Assembly (NCBI GenBank): GCA_005656395.1
Contig: SRSI01000001.1
Coordinates: 434,001 to 498,000 of the forward strand
From: Strongyloides papillosus
Taxonomy: Eukaryota; Nematoda; Chromadorea; Rhabditida; Strongyloididae
Direction of reading: 5' to 3'
DNA: 64,000 bases
A model generated the notes under the pieces. The model was not told the origin of the DNA and did not search any database. It saw only the letters and a program-made list of their open reading frames with translations. Position 1 is the stretch's first letter. Each line of letters begins with the position of its first letter. Below are positions 24,201 to 35,069 of the stretch, in pieces. The position numbers were made by a program, and so were the translations under genes.

Positions 24201-25725
24201 TTGTTAAGGACATAAAATTGAATGTTATCAAATATCGTTTTATAACTTCATGATATATTTCTTAACTCATTTAGATAAATTTCGTAGTGCAAAAAGAAAA
24301 TTGAAATTTTATATTTCTAGAACCTAATGAAGGAAAAGAGATACTTTTATAGAAGTTGGGACAAAAATATGTGAAAAAGGTTTAATATTAATTTAGAAAC
24401 GTAATTATATAAGATGAAATTTGATTTTAGTTACAACTTTTACACTTTTTTTCATTTTAATACATCACATACATTTCATTTCAAATATATATTTAAAGAA
24501 CTACATTTTGTTATAATAATGATAATATATAGATAATCTAAATATTGAGATTATAAAAATCACATAAAGTGTTTATCTAATCACAGAAACGGCATTACAA
24601 AGAGTTAAAGAAAGTATAGTGAAGAATGTAAGAATAGACAAAATTAAGAATATTTAAAAATTTATATAATAATAATATATATTCTTTTTACTATATAATC
24701 TTTAACAACATAAGAAGGAAGAAAAATTATGTCTAATAAATATCATTAACTCTACCTAATGAAACAAGAAATACTACAAATCACATTTCATCATATAATC
24801 TTTCAAATTACTATTGAATTGCCCTCAAACAAAAGTTAACATCACATCATTTGTCCTTCTATTAATGTATTTATAGATAGTTAACATTTTTAAAAATATT
24901 ACCACGTTTTTTAAAATAACAACATACTTATTTTTCTTTTTACACTTTTATTATATCTATATTTTATTATCATCATTCATCAATTTTTACACTTCTTCCC
25001 TCAAAATATAACGTTTTTACATTATCAATTATAGTACAACAAAAAATACATTACTACTGTTAAAAAAAGGACAAAACTATAATAACTTTTATCATAACAT
25101 TATTCTAAGATTTATAATATGCAAGATTTATTAGGCAAATTTATTAAATAAATATTTGCAGAGGATTAAAAAAAATATTCAATTTGTTAAAAAAATTGTG
25201 AAATATATTTGAATAATTATGAGAAGAAAAGAAATATATAAATAATAAAAATGCAGTGGCATTAAAATGAATGAAAGAAGAGATTAAATATAAAGGATGA
25301 ATACTTGTTATATATTAAATAATATCATTGCGTCGAGAATATATCAATTAAAACATATCTTTTGTTTTTTTTAATGCTATTCATCATTTTAAATGATATG
25401 TTAACACAAAAATTTCTTTGTAATTCTTTGACAACAATATGAATACTATCAATTTTTGACAAGAGATAAAAAAATTGAATTGGCATTTAAATTGAATTAA
25501 ATATATATATATTTTTGATAAAAAAAACAACGATTGAGTGAAAACAACAAAGGGAGGAGTACCATGTGGTAGTATTTTTAAAATAATAAAATTAAAATGT
25601 TGTCACAATAATAAAGTATGTCAAAATAATTGTCATTTAATTTTTATTTGTTGGTCATTATATTTGTAAATGTGTAAATTTCTTAAGAATATACAAATTA
25701 GTAATAATTTCTAAGGAAAATGAAG
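18220..25725. other. 7.5 kb gene desert upstream of shl-1
   Basis: This is extremely AT-rich sequence with long A and T runs and short TATA/ATAT strings. No reading frame of 60 codons or more appears on either strand, and I see no repeat family, tRNA or transposon ends. It lies between the start of shl-1 and the end of CHMP1, both on the minus strand, so it probably holds the control region (and perhaps non-coding first exons) of shl-1. Confidence 0.6.
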
Positions 25726-26346
25726 CTATGATTGTCTGAGAGCTGCCAATCTTTGAGATAGGTCATCATTTTCAGCCTGAGTTGGAGCTTTTGTACCAAT
25801 TGTTCCTGTCTCTCCAGTAGGTAATTCCATATTTAATTCAATACCAGCTTGATCACTAGCTTCCTTCATAAGCATATCAACATCTCCTTGTGGTACATTA
25901 AGAGTTGATGTTGCACTCATAGCATTATCCATAGTAGCAGTTGTAACATCCATATTTTCGAAATCTCTTTCAAATCTATCCATCAAATTCTGTACCTTCT
26001 CAAGATCCATACTTTTCATGGCAGATTCCATAGCCTTTACAACACCAGACATTGATTGCGTAACTCTTTTTTGTGTAGCAGCAGTTTGTACTCTAGCCGC
26101 TACGGCATCAATTCTTGCTGACATTCTTAAATAATTAAGTGACTCATTTTTCTTTCTAATTGCATTTTCAGCATGTACTTGAGCAACTTCCCTCTGACCC
26201 TTCTTTAAAGCATTTACTAACTTGTTCTTCTCGTCCTTCTCTTCCTTTTCACATTTTTTTGAGTTTCTGACAAGTTCCTTTGCTGCAAAACGAAGATTGA
26301 ATAAATGATTATCTAATGCTGAAGCACCACTATGTTCATTACCCAT
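25726..26346 (-). CDS. did-2: ESCRT-III subunit CHMP1 (DID2)
   Basis: This single-exon frame encodes 206 aa, typical for CHMP1. The N-terminal basic helices (DNHLFNLRFAAKELVRNSKKCEKEE...AENAIRKKNESLNYLRMSARIDAVAARVQTA) form the membrane-binding ESCRT-III core. The acidic middle follows (DVDMLMKEASDQAGIELNMELP). The C-terminal helix DDLSQRLAALRQ is a MIT-interacting motif that recruits VPS4, spastin and IST1. It acts in multivesicular body sorting, cytokinetic abscission and nuclear envelope sealing. The residues ALDNHLFNLRFAAKEL separate it from other CHMPs. An acceptor-like CCTAAG ends immediately before the ATG. Confidence 0.95.
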   Translation of the reverse strand: MGNEHSGASALDNHLFNLRFAAKELVRNSKKCEKEEKDEKNKLVNALKKGQREVAQVHAENAIRKKNESLNYLRMSARIDAVAARVQTAATQKRVTQSMSGVVKAMESAMKSMDLEKVQNLMDRFERDFENMDVTTATMDNAMSATSTLNVPQGDVDMLMKEASDQAGIELNMELPTGETGTIGTKAPTQAENDDLSQRLAALRQS

Positions 26347-29328
26347 CTTAGGAATTAAATATATTCAAAGGAACTAAAAATAAATACTTATATAAGTTTA
26401 ATTATCCTTTTTTTCTGTCGTAAAAAATACTCTACAGATTAATAATTGATAAATGACGTTTTCAAAATATAAGAAAAAAAAGTTCCTAACAATAGTGTTT
26501 GTATCTTATTGGAAAAACGTGTGCTTAAGATTATATTTAAATATTTGTCTCTAAGAAATAGTTTAATAATAAAATATTTTAAAATTTAAGAAAAAAGTTA
26601 AATTTACATCAAATCCCAGGAATTTCTTTTTTAATATGTTTTTGCTTTCTAAAATGTCACTTAAAAAATTTCTAATATAAATCAGTTAAATTTTATGGAT
26701 AAACATAAAATAATCATTACTTCTCAAAATCACTCTACTTTTTTCTAAAATGAATGAATTATTAAATTAAAAAAAAGAAACTGCATAATTTATAACATTT
26801 AATCTTTGAATCTTTCCACAGTTTATTTTTTAACAAAAAAATGTGTTTTTATTTTTCCCAGTGGAAGCTATTAACAATAGATTATTTTGATAGTCATATA
26901 AGTACAAAAAAGTAAATTTAGAAAAAGTGATAAACACTTTCACTACAATTTTTTCTTTTTATCATAGAAAATAGTACAATATCTAGAAGATTAATTATAG
27001 GATAGATAAAAACAATAATTTTAATTTTACTACTATTTTGAAATTACAAAATTTCAAAACATCATTAAGAGTAATGTCAGATGTAGTGAGTATTTTTCTA
27101 CTATAAGTTGTCAAGCGATGATTCATCAAGTCGATTTGAAAACGTAGTGTACAAATGAGTGTGCGTGATCTCAATTATAAACATAAATAATTATACTGTT
27201 TACTAAGGGAAAAAATTGTTGTACTTAAGTGTAAAAAACTACCAAAGAAATAGAGATAATTGCATGAGTTAATGAAAAACAAACAGTATTAGTAGAAAAT
27301 GCCACATGTGAATACCTCTTCAATAGGAAGACTTCTATCAGGGATATAATATTTCACAAAACAAACCCCTAGCAGGGGTTTATATTCCACACAAGAGATT
27401 GTTGGGTAAAAGTTTCTTCAATAAATTATGATTTATCTAGTCATTGTTGATAATTTGATCGAAAATGTCGTTTACCTATGAAACAATGAATTCGGTCTCC
27501 TGTGTTTTTCTTCATTTTACACATATCATTTTCCTAGATTTCTTTTGTGCTCTAATCGTTTAAGTAATAGTACTAATTGTACATAAATAATTATCACTCA
27601 AAATAAATAATAAAAAAGCTGTGTGATAACCGGATAATTAAAGATAGCATAAAAGTAAAAAAGAATAATTAAGAAAATAGAACTATGTAATTAAGAAATG
27701 AAGTGTGGGAAGATATTTGATCAATTTAGTACTTTCTTAGTAAATATCAAATCAATATTTTACAAATTATTGTTTTTTAGCTTTAATTCCGATTTATTAT
27801 TCCTAAATTAATAAATGTTTTGAAAATGTACTTATAATCTTTTTCAAAATATATATTCCGTGATACACAAACATCCATTGAAGATGAACTATAAGGATTA
27901 ATTTATCAAGACTACAAATAAAGAATTGTTTTACTATAATTAACTACATGAATAAACAAATTAAATGTCTTCCGTTTCTAGAAAGATGAAATTATTAATC
28001 TTGAACGTATCTTGAATGAGTAAGATCATATTACAATTAAATTGATTAGTAATTTTACACTAAAAAATGACCAATAAAATTGATGTCCAAAACAATTGCT
28101 TTTTTTTTAAATAACATAACTATAGAATGTTAAATTTTATTGATAAGTAATATTTATTATTTCAGTTATCGTACATTCCAAAAAACAAAATGTTATTAAA
28201 AATTTTTATTAGTATTCTAATAATAACATATTACATTATTATTATACGTTCTTAATTCATTCTTCTATCTCTATGCTTTTGTTAAGGGATTTTCACAATG
28301 TCAGATTTGAAGGGTTTGGTTTTAGTTTTAAATTTCAGTATCAATACTTTTTAAGTTATTTAACCCTTTTAAAGTGACGATTTAGTAATATTTTATTTAC
28401 AATTATTAATCGCAAAGTTTATTTAGTAATAAATAAGGAAAACATTAAAATTTCATTAAACTGATATATTTTATTAATCCATGACATTTATTTTAAATGT
28501 CCCTTTCTTAAAAATATAAAATCATTCATTTTTATTATTTTTAAACAGAATATTTAAATGAGATTTATAATTATATTAATGTATATATTTATATTTAATT
28601 ATAATCTATTTTAATATTGTTATATTTTTAATAATAAATATCCTAACAGATGGAATATTTTAATTTCAAAACAAAAGTTATTTTTAATTACCATATATTT
28701 TTTCTAACTTTTCGGTTATTTTTGTGTTTTTGCCAATTATTTCAAACGCCAAAACAAATGGTTTTATGGTTAGGAGTAGGTGTTAAGACACAAAAACAAA
28801 ATATTTTTACATAAATAATAAAGCCAAAATGCAGTCAATCTTTTCTTGTTATACATATTAAAAAAACTATAAGAATTTATAATATTTTTAGTACTTTTAT
28901 AAAAATTTGTTTTCAAAAATAATTTGTTTGTATGACTTTTGAAGCTTTTTTATATTGAAATACTGAATTACTACTGTATTTATGCTTTTAAATAGTGGAT
29001 TCTGTCAACTACAAAAGTTCCTCCAAATAATATTAAGTATTTTTCTGTAAACTTCAAAATACTTTATCTAAACACTTTATTTGTAAAGAAATCTTTTGTA
29101 GCATAAGACATTTATTCAAAATAAGATTAAGTACTTGAAATATGTATAAATAAATTTCTTAATGTCATTTTCAAAAAACTTCCTTGATTGAATCTGTTTG
29201 AAGAACGAAAATTAACAAAAAAAAATTACTTCTTATTAAAGAGTAATAAAGTTATAATCTCATAAAGATGATAAGTCAAAATTTACTTTAAAAATTACAC
29301 AAAAGAACTGAGAAAAATAAAATTTAAT
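26347..29328. other. 3 kb spacer upstream of CHMP1
   Basis: No protein gene is seen. Most is A/T-rich. A stretch at about 27,050-27,560 is less AT-rich and contains a GC-rich perfect hairpin and an imperfect direct repeat, listed separately. Confidence 0.55.
27334..27402. repeat. GC-rich hairpin with imperfect direct repeats
   Basis: At 27363-27381 the string AAACCCCTAGCAGGGGTTT is a perfect 8 bp inverted repeat with a three-base loop. This is striking in such AT-rich DNA. The second arm is part of a direct repeat: ATCAGGGATATAATATTTCA at about 27335 resembles AGCAGGGGTTTATATTCCA at about 27371. No frame covers it. It could be a structured RNA element, a protein-binding palindrome or an old mobile-element end. 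Confidence 0.4.
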
Positions 29329-30051
29329 TTATTTACTAAGTAAAGGTAACCTTTTATACATCAAAACAAATAAATTTTCGCATCCTCTAATTCTATTTCC
29401 AACAACACTACATTCTAAATGTCCATCATCATTGAAATTAACCAAATATTCAATATCATTTTCTTTTGTTGCAAATAACATAAAATCTCCCACCTACACT
29501 TAAAATATCTTTTAATTTTGGTAACAAACCATCTAACACATGTCTCCCATTAGGTCCACCAGCATAACAAAGTTCCTTAAAAAATATATTTATATTTTTT
29601 TCTCTTATAAAAATATATTTATTACCTCTTCACATCTGGGAATATCTTCTGTCAACACATATGGAGGATTAAAGATTAATAGATCAATTTTATTACAAAT
29701 CCTTGGAAAAAATGGTTTTAATGTATCACAACATATAGAATCAACGTTTTTTTCATTTTTATTAATTGAACAAGTTTCTTGTGTACAACGACAAGCATTA
29801 AAATTTATATCACTGGTAAATGAAATAAAATTTATCGCGGGTTCAAGTAAATTTCTTAGAAATGCCGTTATCACACCTGATCCACTACCAATTTCAAAAA
29901 CTATTAATGGTTTCATATTTATTAATTCATTTTTATGTTCCTCTAAAACATCCATCATGAGAAATGTGTCGTTTGATGGATCATAAATTGATGAAGAATA
30001 TGATGATCCAAGAGAATACGATGGTGTAGGTGTGTAATTATTTGAAGTCAT
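29329..30051 (-). CDS. N6AMT1: HemK2/N6AMT1 methyltransferase, with an apparent one-base frameshift
   Basis: Exon 1 is 30051-29626 and exon 2 starts at 29575 after a 50 bp intron. Exon 1 shows the SAM-binding motif VFEIGSGSGVITAFL and the NPPYV catalytic motif of HemK-type enzymes, which with TRMT112 methylate the GGQ glutamine of eRF1. Exon 2 gives AGGPNGRHVLDGLLPKLKDILSVGG and then shifts. The conserved ending FMLFATKENDIEYL... and the stop at 29329 lie in another frame. One surplus base in the CCC run at 29489-29491 explains the break. The upstream in-frame Met at 30105 is ignored because homology starts after 30051. Either a sequence error or a recently damaged gene is possible, and the intact flanking homology favours an error. 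Confidence 0.8.
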
Positions 30052-30231
30052 AATAAAAATTAAAAAATAAATTAATAATTTCTTCCCTCTGTAAAAATAA
30101 TTCAAAGGACTTTGTTTTGAGAGATAATGTAAAATTATTTAAAGGTGCATCATTCCAATAGTTTAGAAACAAAGTAATTTCTATTAATTATCCATTTTAC
30201 ATTCATAATTTTGTATATTTTTAGGTTATTC

Positions 30232-31210
30232 ATGTTATCATCAGTAACAAATAGTTTAAAATCCGTGGTTTTGAATCCAAATACAAGTAAAAGTTTACAA
30301 ATTGTTTGTAGGAGAAATTACCCAGCCAGGGGAACTAAACCATTACCACAACATTTATGGGATGAGAAACATTTAAAAGAATTAACAAATGGAGAATACA
30401 CACATAAACCTCTCCGAGTTAATAGATTAGGTGGTAGAGATCCAGAAACTGGAAAAAAAATTAATCAACATATTGGAGGTGGTGCTAAGTTTGATTATTT
30501 TATGATCGATTTCCATAGACGTGGTCCAACAACACCAGGTGATGTTTATGAGGAGAGAGTTCTTGAAGTTCGAAGAGATCCAAATAGAAGTCCTTATATT
30601 GCTCTTGTTGCCGGTAAAGAAGGAAAAAAGATGGATCTTGGCAACAGAAAATATGAAAGCAGGACAAATAATAACTACATCTTGTTATATACCACCTAAT
30701 CCAATTGTTGGAGTGGAAGGGTGTGCTTACCCATTAGGGGCATTAGTTCCGGGTTCATTTATTAATTGTGTAGAAAGGTTTCCAAATAAAGAATCAGATG
30801 TTTTTGTGAAAGCTGCTGCTTCTTTTGCTCAGGTAATGAGAGCTCAAGGTGATTATATTGTTGTAAAATTGCCATTTAAACATGAATATGCTTTTCATAA
30901 GGAATGTATGGCTACTGTTGGAAAATTATCAAATAGTGAATTTTATAATCTTCAATATGGTTCAGCACAAATGCATAGGCGTTTTGGATACAAAATGTCT
31001 TCAGGACTTTTCCATAAAAAAGATGGATATTTTGGTAGGAAAGTTAGAGGGCTACCTCCAGTTAAAACCTTTGATAAACCTGAAGAGGCACCAGAGGAGA
31101 ATTATAAATTTTCATTAAGTAAAAAGGATATAAGTGGCCTTCATGGTACTGCTAAAGTTCATCCTTTAGTGGGTACTTTACATACTTATAGATATCCGAA
31201 AAATTATTAG
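30232..31210 (+). CDS. mrpl-2: Mitochondrial ribosomal protein L2 (uL2m), with an apparent one-base frameshift
   Basis: The start is at 30232, just after a strong acceptor (ATATTTTTAG) that suggests trans-splicing. The N-terminus resembles a mitochondrial presequence. The uL2 fold is evident in NRLGGRDPETGKKINQHIGGGAK, YFMIDFHRRGP and RSPYIALVAGKEG, then (after the shift) ILATENMKAGQ and NPIVGVEGCAYPLGALVPG. The frame changes inside the six-A run at 30624-30629. One A fewer joins the two parts without any missing residue (KEGK-RWILATENMK). It is essential for mitochondrial translation, so a sequence error is more likely than a pseudogene. The region after the shift reads cleanly to the stop at 31210. 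It is divergent from N6AMT1, with 180 bp between the starts. Confidence 0.85.
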
Positions 31211-31303
31211 TTTCTGTTATTTAGTTGTTACTTATAAAATTATGAATGGTTTTTTTAATAATTTATTTATTTAAAAATCTAAATACAAAAAAGAGATAAT
31301 ACA

Positions 31304-32563
31304 TTACTCTTCAATTAAAGCTTGAGGTCTTTTTCTATTGATAATCTTTGGTAAACTTTTAGATATATTATCAGGCTCATTAAAATTCCCATTTAAAATA
31401 TGATAAAAAGGAAAGAAATACTTTGTAATCTTTTTGTAAATTTCTGTTGTTGGTACATCACTTGGTATATCATTAACAAAAACTATTTTGATTAATTTCA
31501 ATGTGATTCTGTCGATGTCTAAGAATGTCTTTTACAGTAGGTGAAAAATAATGACAATTTGGATAAGTGCAAACAACACCAATAATTTTAATTGGATGAG
31601 CAATAATTACATGATTAACCATTAGTTGTTTATTATTATAATAATTTCCACATTTAACACATTGATTGTCATGTTTAACCAGTGAATTGTTGAAACATAT
31701 TTTGATCGTTTTTGAGATGCAATCTATAAAATATTTCATTGACTGAAGTTTTTTTACTGTTGAATAATGATTGAATCTTATTGTAATGATTTTCAATAAC
31801 ATGTGAACGCCTTGAATGGTACCCTGCATTGACATATGTATCACACAATTTACATTGAACTTTATTTTTTGATATTTCTTCATCAATATTTAACTCAATT
31901 AATTGACCCTCTGGTAGTATTATTGTTTTATTTCCGTTTATAGTCATATTACCTATAACCAAATAATTTTTAAACTTTTAAATATTTATCTTACACAAAA
32001 TTGTAACGATTTCTTTCGTATTTGGGTTCCCAATTTCGGAACAAATACTCAATAAATATTGGAATTTTTTACTGATTGTGGATATCGTTTATCATTACTT
32101 GTAATTTTAGTTTCATCATTCTCATCAACTTTTTGTAAAACTTCATTATTAGACACCGGAGAATTAGATGGAGATAAACTTGTTCATTATCAAAATTAAT
32201 AAATTTACAATCATTTTTTATTGTATCATTAAACTTGTTTTACATCTCTTCCTTCTACTGGAGACTTTTCTGTCGTCGAATATACCTTTGAAGTATTGGC
32301 TCTATTTGTAGATAAATAATCATAAATAAATGTGGTATTATATTTGATAATATCATTAAAAACTCTCTTTGTCATAAAATTTTTCAACTATTGTATGATT
32401 TGATAATTTTATATGTGAATCTGCATGATCTTTTTAAATTACTTGTAAATGAGCATGTAGTGCAGGAGTAGCGCTTAAAATCAAAAATTTCTTTAATATG
32501 ATCTTCAACTTCACAGGCTCTTAATTGTTTTAGACAATGTGGGACATCTTTAATAATTGACAT
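31304..32563 (-). pseudogene. Broken C2H2 zinc-finger gene, distant relative of the 41-47 kb family
   Basis: Read in shifting frames from ATG at 32563, the pieces line up in order with the tandem family at 41-47 kb. A first finger (EVEDHIKEIFDFKRYSCTTC...) comes first. A second follows the start at 31962 (CKLCDTYVNAGYHSRRSHVIENH), then a third and fourth (CVKCGNYY..., VVCTYPNCHYFSPTVKDILRHRQNH). The C-terminal block FFPFYHILNGNF corresponds to the family's FFPICxxxxxxF. Well-supported shifts lie near 32433, 31677 and 31480, all at short A/T runs. At least three more are probable in the linker (about 32360, 32230, 32180). It is either a decaying paralogue or a functional gene in badly resolved sequence. 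Sequence identity to the tandem copies is low. Confidence 0.55.
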
Positions 32564-33064
32564 TCTAAAAAAGTATAGTAAAAAAAATATTACAATGATA
32601 ATGAGTCAGAACTAAGATTTAATTATAAGAAACAATTGATGATGATAATAATGATGATGAAATAAACTTACACCATTAATTTCACACAACATCTTGTCAT
32701 TACAATTTAATTTATTCAAAAAAAGGTAGATAAAAATTATACGTATAAATGTCTAGCCGTAAAAATAGCATTTTTTCTCTTCTACTATCTCTTTCCCTAA
32801 GTCAATTAAAATATTCCAAAAGAAAGAGTTTTTTTTTTATTTTTTTTTAAATTCTATCTTTTTATAAAATGTATTCCTACCTACATGTATTACTATATAT
32901 CTATAATTTTGGTGGAAAATGTAAACATATTTTATATTTTAATTAATCAAAAGAGAGGGATATCACAAAATTATGGTATATAAAAATTTTTATTTAAAAT
33001 AAAACGATCTTCAAAAGATATTGATAAAATTATATATAAGATATTTTAATAATATAATATGTAC
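32564..33064. other. Spacer with nothing identified
   Basis: This is a 500 bp AT-rich spacer between the broken zinc-finger gene and the BRI3-like gene, with long T runs near 32,830. No frame or repeat is seen. Confidence 0.5.
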
Positions 33065-33711
33065 CTAAGCTTCTACCCCACAATTTGTACATGATCTTTT
33101 ATAAATACTATTACAAAAAAGGCAACACCAAACACAAAGACCCAAAGGAAATAGAAATACTGATATGAGAAGAAAAATTATCAATTGAGGATATTTGATT
33201 TTTCGTTGTAATGTACCCAATCCACAAAAAGGGCATTTAACTATTTGCATGTTAATTAAAGCTGCGATTTGTTGTGGACTTTGACCATTTATACTTCCTG
33301 ATCCTCCTCTGACGCCATTTTCATTCCCATTGTTTACAATAATATTTGGATTAGAGAGAGCTTAAAAAATTATTAGTAAATGTTTAATTTATTTATTTTT
33401 TTTAATTTTATAAACATACGTTGAATGACAGGCATCGGTATTGCAATTGGTATTGGATGTGGTGTAGGTGCTAATGTTGTGGTGTATAAGGTGGTGGAGG
33501 ATCATGAACGCTATTTGCAGATTTTGGATTTTTGTTCATGTAGATTTGTTTGAGATTGGTAAGTGTTAGTTGATGGTGGTCTACTTTGTTGATATCCATT
33601 TGGATAAACCTCACTTGGTGGAGCATTGGGTTGAGGGAATCCATTATTTATGGTCCCTTCTGGTTGGATAAATCCTACTGGTGGATATGAAATTTGTTGA
33701 ACAGGTATCAT
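33065..33711 (-). CDS. BRI3-like small Cys/Pro-rich membrane protein, N-terminal exon frameshifted
   Basis: Exon 2 (33360-33065) is clean. A CPFCGLGTL knuckle is followed by a hydrophobic hairpin (YPQLIIFLLISVFLFPLGLC) and a closing CTNCG. This order is that of BRI3 (brain protein I3), a late-endosomal/lysosomal protein related in layout to LITAF. Exon 1 (33711-33420) is Pro/Gln/Asn-rich with PPPPY, a WW-domain ligand. It needs two frame corrections (near 33523 and 33475) to stay open to the donor at 33419. A still earlier exon beginning ATG at 33864 (MATGMLDDK, donor at 33835) is possible, but no good acceptor is visible for it. The family assignment is by pattern only. Confidence 0.6.
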
Positions 33712-34020
33712 TGTAGATTATAAATGTTAAAAAAATTGTAAAGTAAAAAAACAACCACATACTCTTGTTTTTTTCTTTATAAAAAAATATCATCGTATAT
33801 GTATAATCAATCAAGTTTTTTTGTTTCAAACTTACTTTTTGTCATCTAGCATCCCAGTCGCCATCCTAACTTTTTTGATTACTATAAATTTGATTGTAAA
33901 AATAATTTAGTTTGTGAGAAAAATTATTTACATATTAAATTATAAAAAACAAATTATTTAGTAATTGAAATAATTAAATTAATATGATATCTATCATTAA
34001 CATATCTTTCTTGTTTTATT

Positions 34021-34511
34021 ATGTCAAATATTACGACAACAGTTTTACCAAAAATTTTACCTAATGTAAAAACAGAATCCATCTACCTTATTTTTGATTC
34101 TGAAACATGGAGTAAGAAAATTATTCAATTAAATATTTTATTTATACTGGGAGTTTTTTCATACATTTTTTGTATATTTTACGTCATAATAATTAAAATG
34201 GTAGGTATAAAAGTTAATAAATTAATTTTTATAATAATTTTTAGAGTAAAAGCCATATTTATTCTCACAAACCAGAACTTGTTTATGAAATTAGAACTGA
34301 ACCAACGGATGATGAAACTTATAATTGTATTTTTTTACCAGAGGCTCGTTTAGCATATTATAGTAATAAATTATCTAAATATTCTAGCACATTACGAAAA
34401 AGTACTAAAAAAGATAGTAATAAAAACTCAGGAAAAGTTTCTGATATTAAAAATTGTAAACTTGTTAAATATGAGGGTACTTCTCCTTTTGAAACATCAG
34501 TAGAGGAATAG
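34021..34511 (+). CDS. Small single-pass membrane protein, unknown
   Basis: Exon 1 (34021-34200) and exon 2 (34245-34511) are joined by a 44 bp GTAGG...TTTTTAG intron, giving 148 aa. One TM segment spans about residues 37-60 (LNILFILGVFSYIFCIFYVIII). A cytoplasmic-looking tail carries a Lys/Ser-rich patch (STLRKSTKKDSNKNSGK). The N-terminus has no cleavable signal and a TT-rich start, so a type III/N-out topology is likely. The short N-terminus, one TM and tail layout resembles KCNE-type subunits, but no KCNE signature is present and I do not assign it. The splice join keeps frame and the stop follows cleanly, which supports a real gene. Confidence 0.6.
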
Positions 34512-35069
34512 TCTTTTTTTTAGTAATTTAAATTTATTTGTCATAAATTAGAAATGACTGAATATACATAATTTTCATGTGATAATAGCTCTATAAATTC
34601 GTTTTTTCATTATAGTTATTATTTAAATTTTTTTTCCATAAATTTTGATTATCGTAGATTGAAGAAGGAGATAATTTTTAATGATACAACTGTTAAAAAT
34701 ATATTTCTTGGGTGTTTATAATATCAAAAAGTTAAAGATTAACTGAAATTTTATTTTAGTCTTTGATAAATTTACAATTAAATAATATTAATTAAATAAG
34801 TAGAGAACTTAATTTTAGTAATAGGAACGATTAATAAAAACAAGTAAATAAATCTTTCACTTATCACTAAAATTACATAGTAAAAAGTGAATATAATGTA
34901 TTTGTATATTATAAAATTATAATAAGTGATAATAAATCGAATAAAATACACTAATATTTATTAGTAAAACAAAGTAGGAAAAGAAAAAAATATATATAAA
35001 TAATATTTTAGAGATCATCTATTGCTTCTAAGATAAATAATATATAATTAGGCAATTAATAGTTTTGAA
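34512..35069. other. AT-rich convergent spacer
   Basis: This lies between two convergent genes and contains only 3' UTR-like AT sequence. Nothing else is seen. Confidence 0.5.

Noticed and set aside
30052..30105. Longer N-terminus for N6AMT1 (MNYFYRGKK...)
   Set aside because: The family normally starts shortly before YxPSxDTFLLxD. The internal Met at 30051 suits this better.
30521..30660. Start at MVQQHQVMF for the second part of mitochondrial L2
   Set aside because: Those residues are the out-of-frame reading of conserved L2 sequence. Homology to uL2 is carried by the other frame until the A run.
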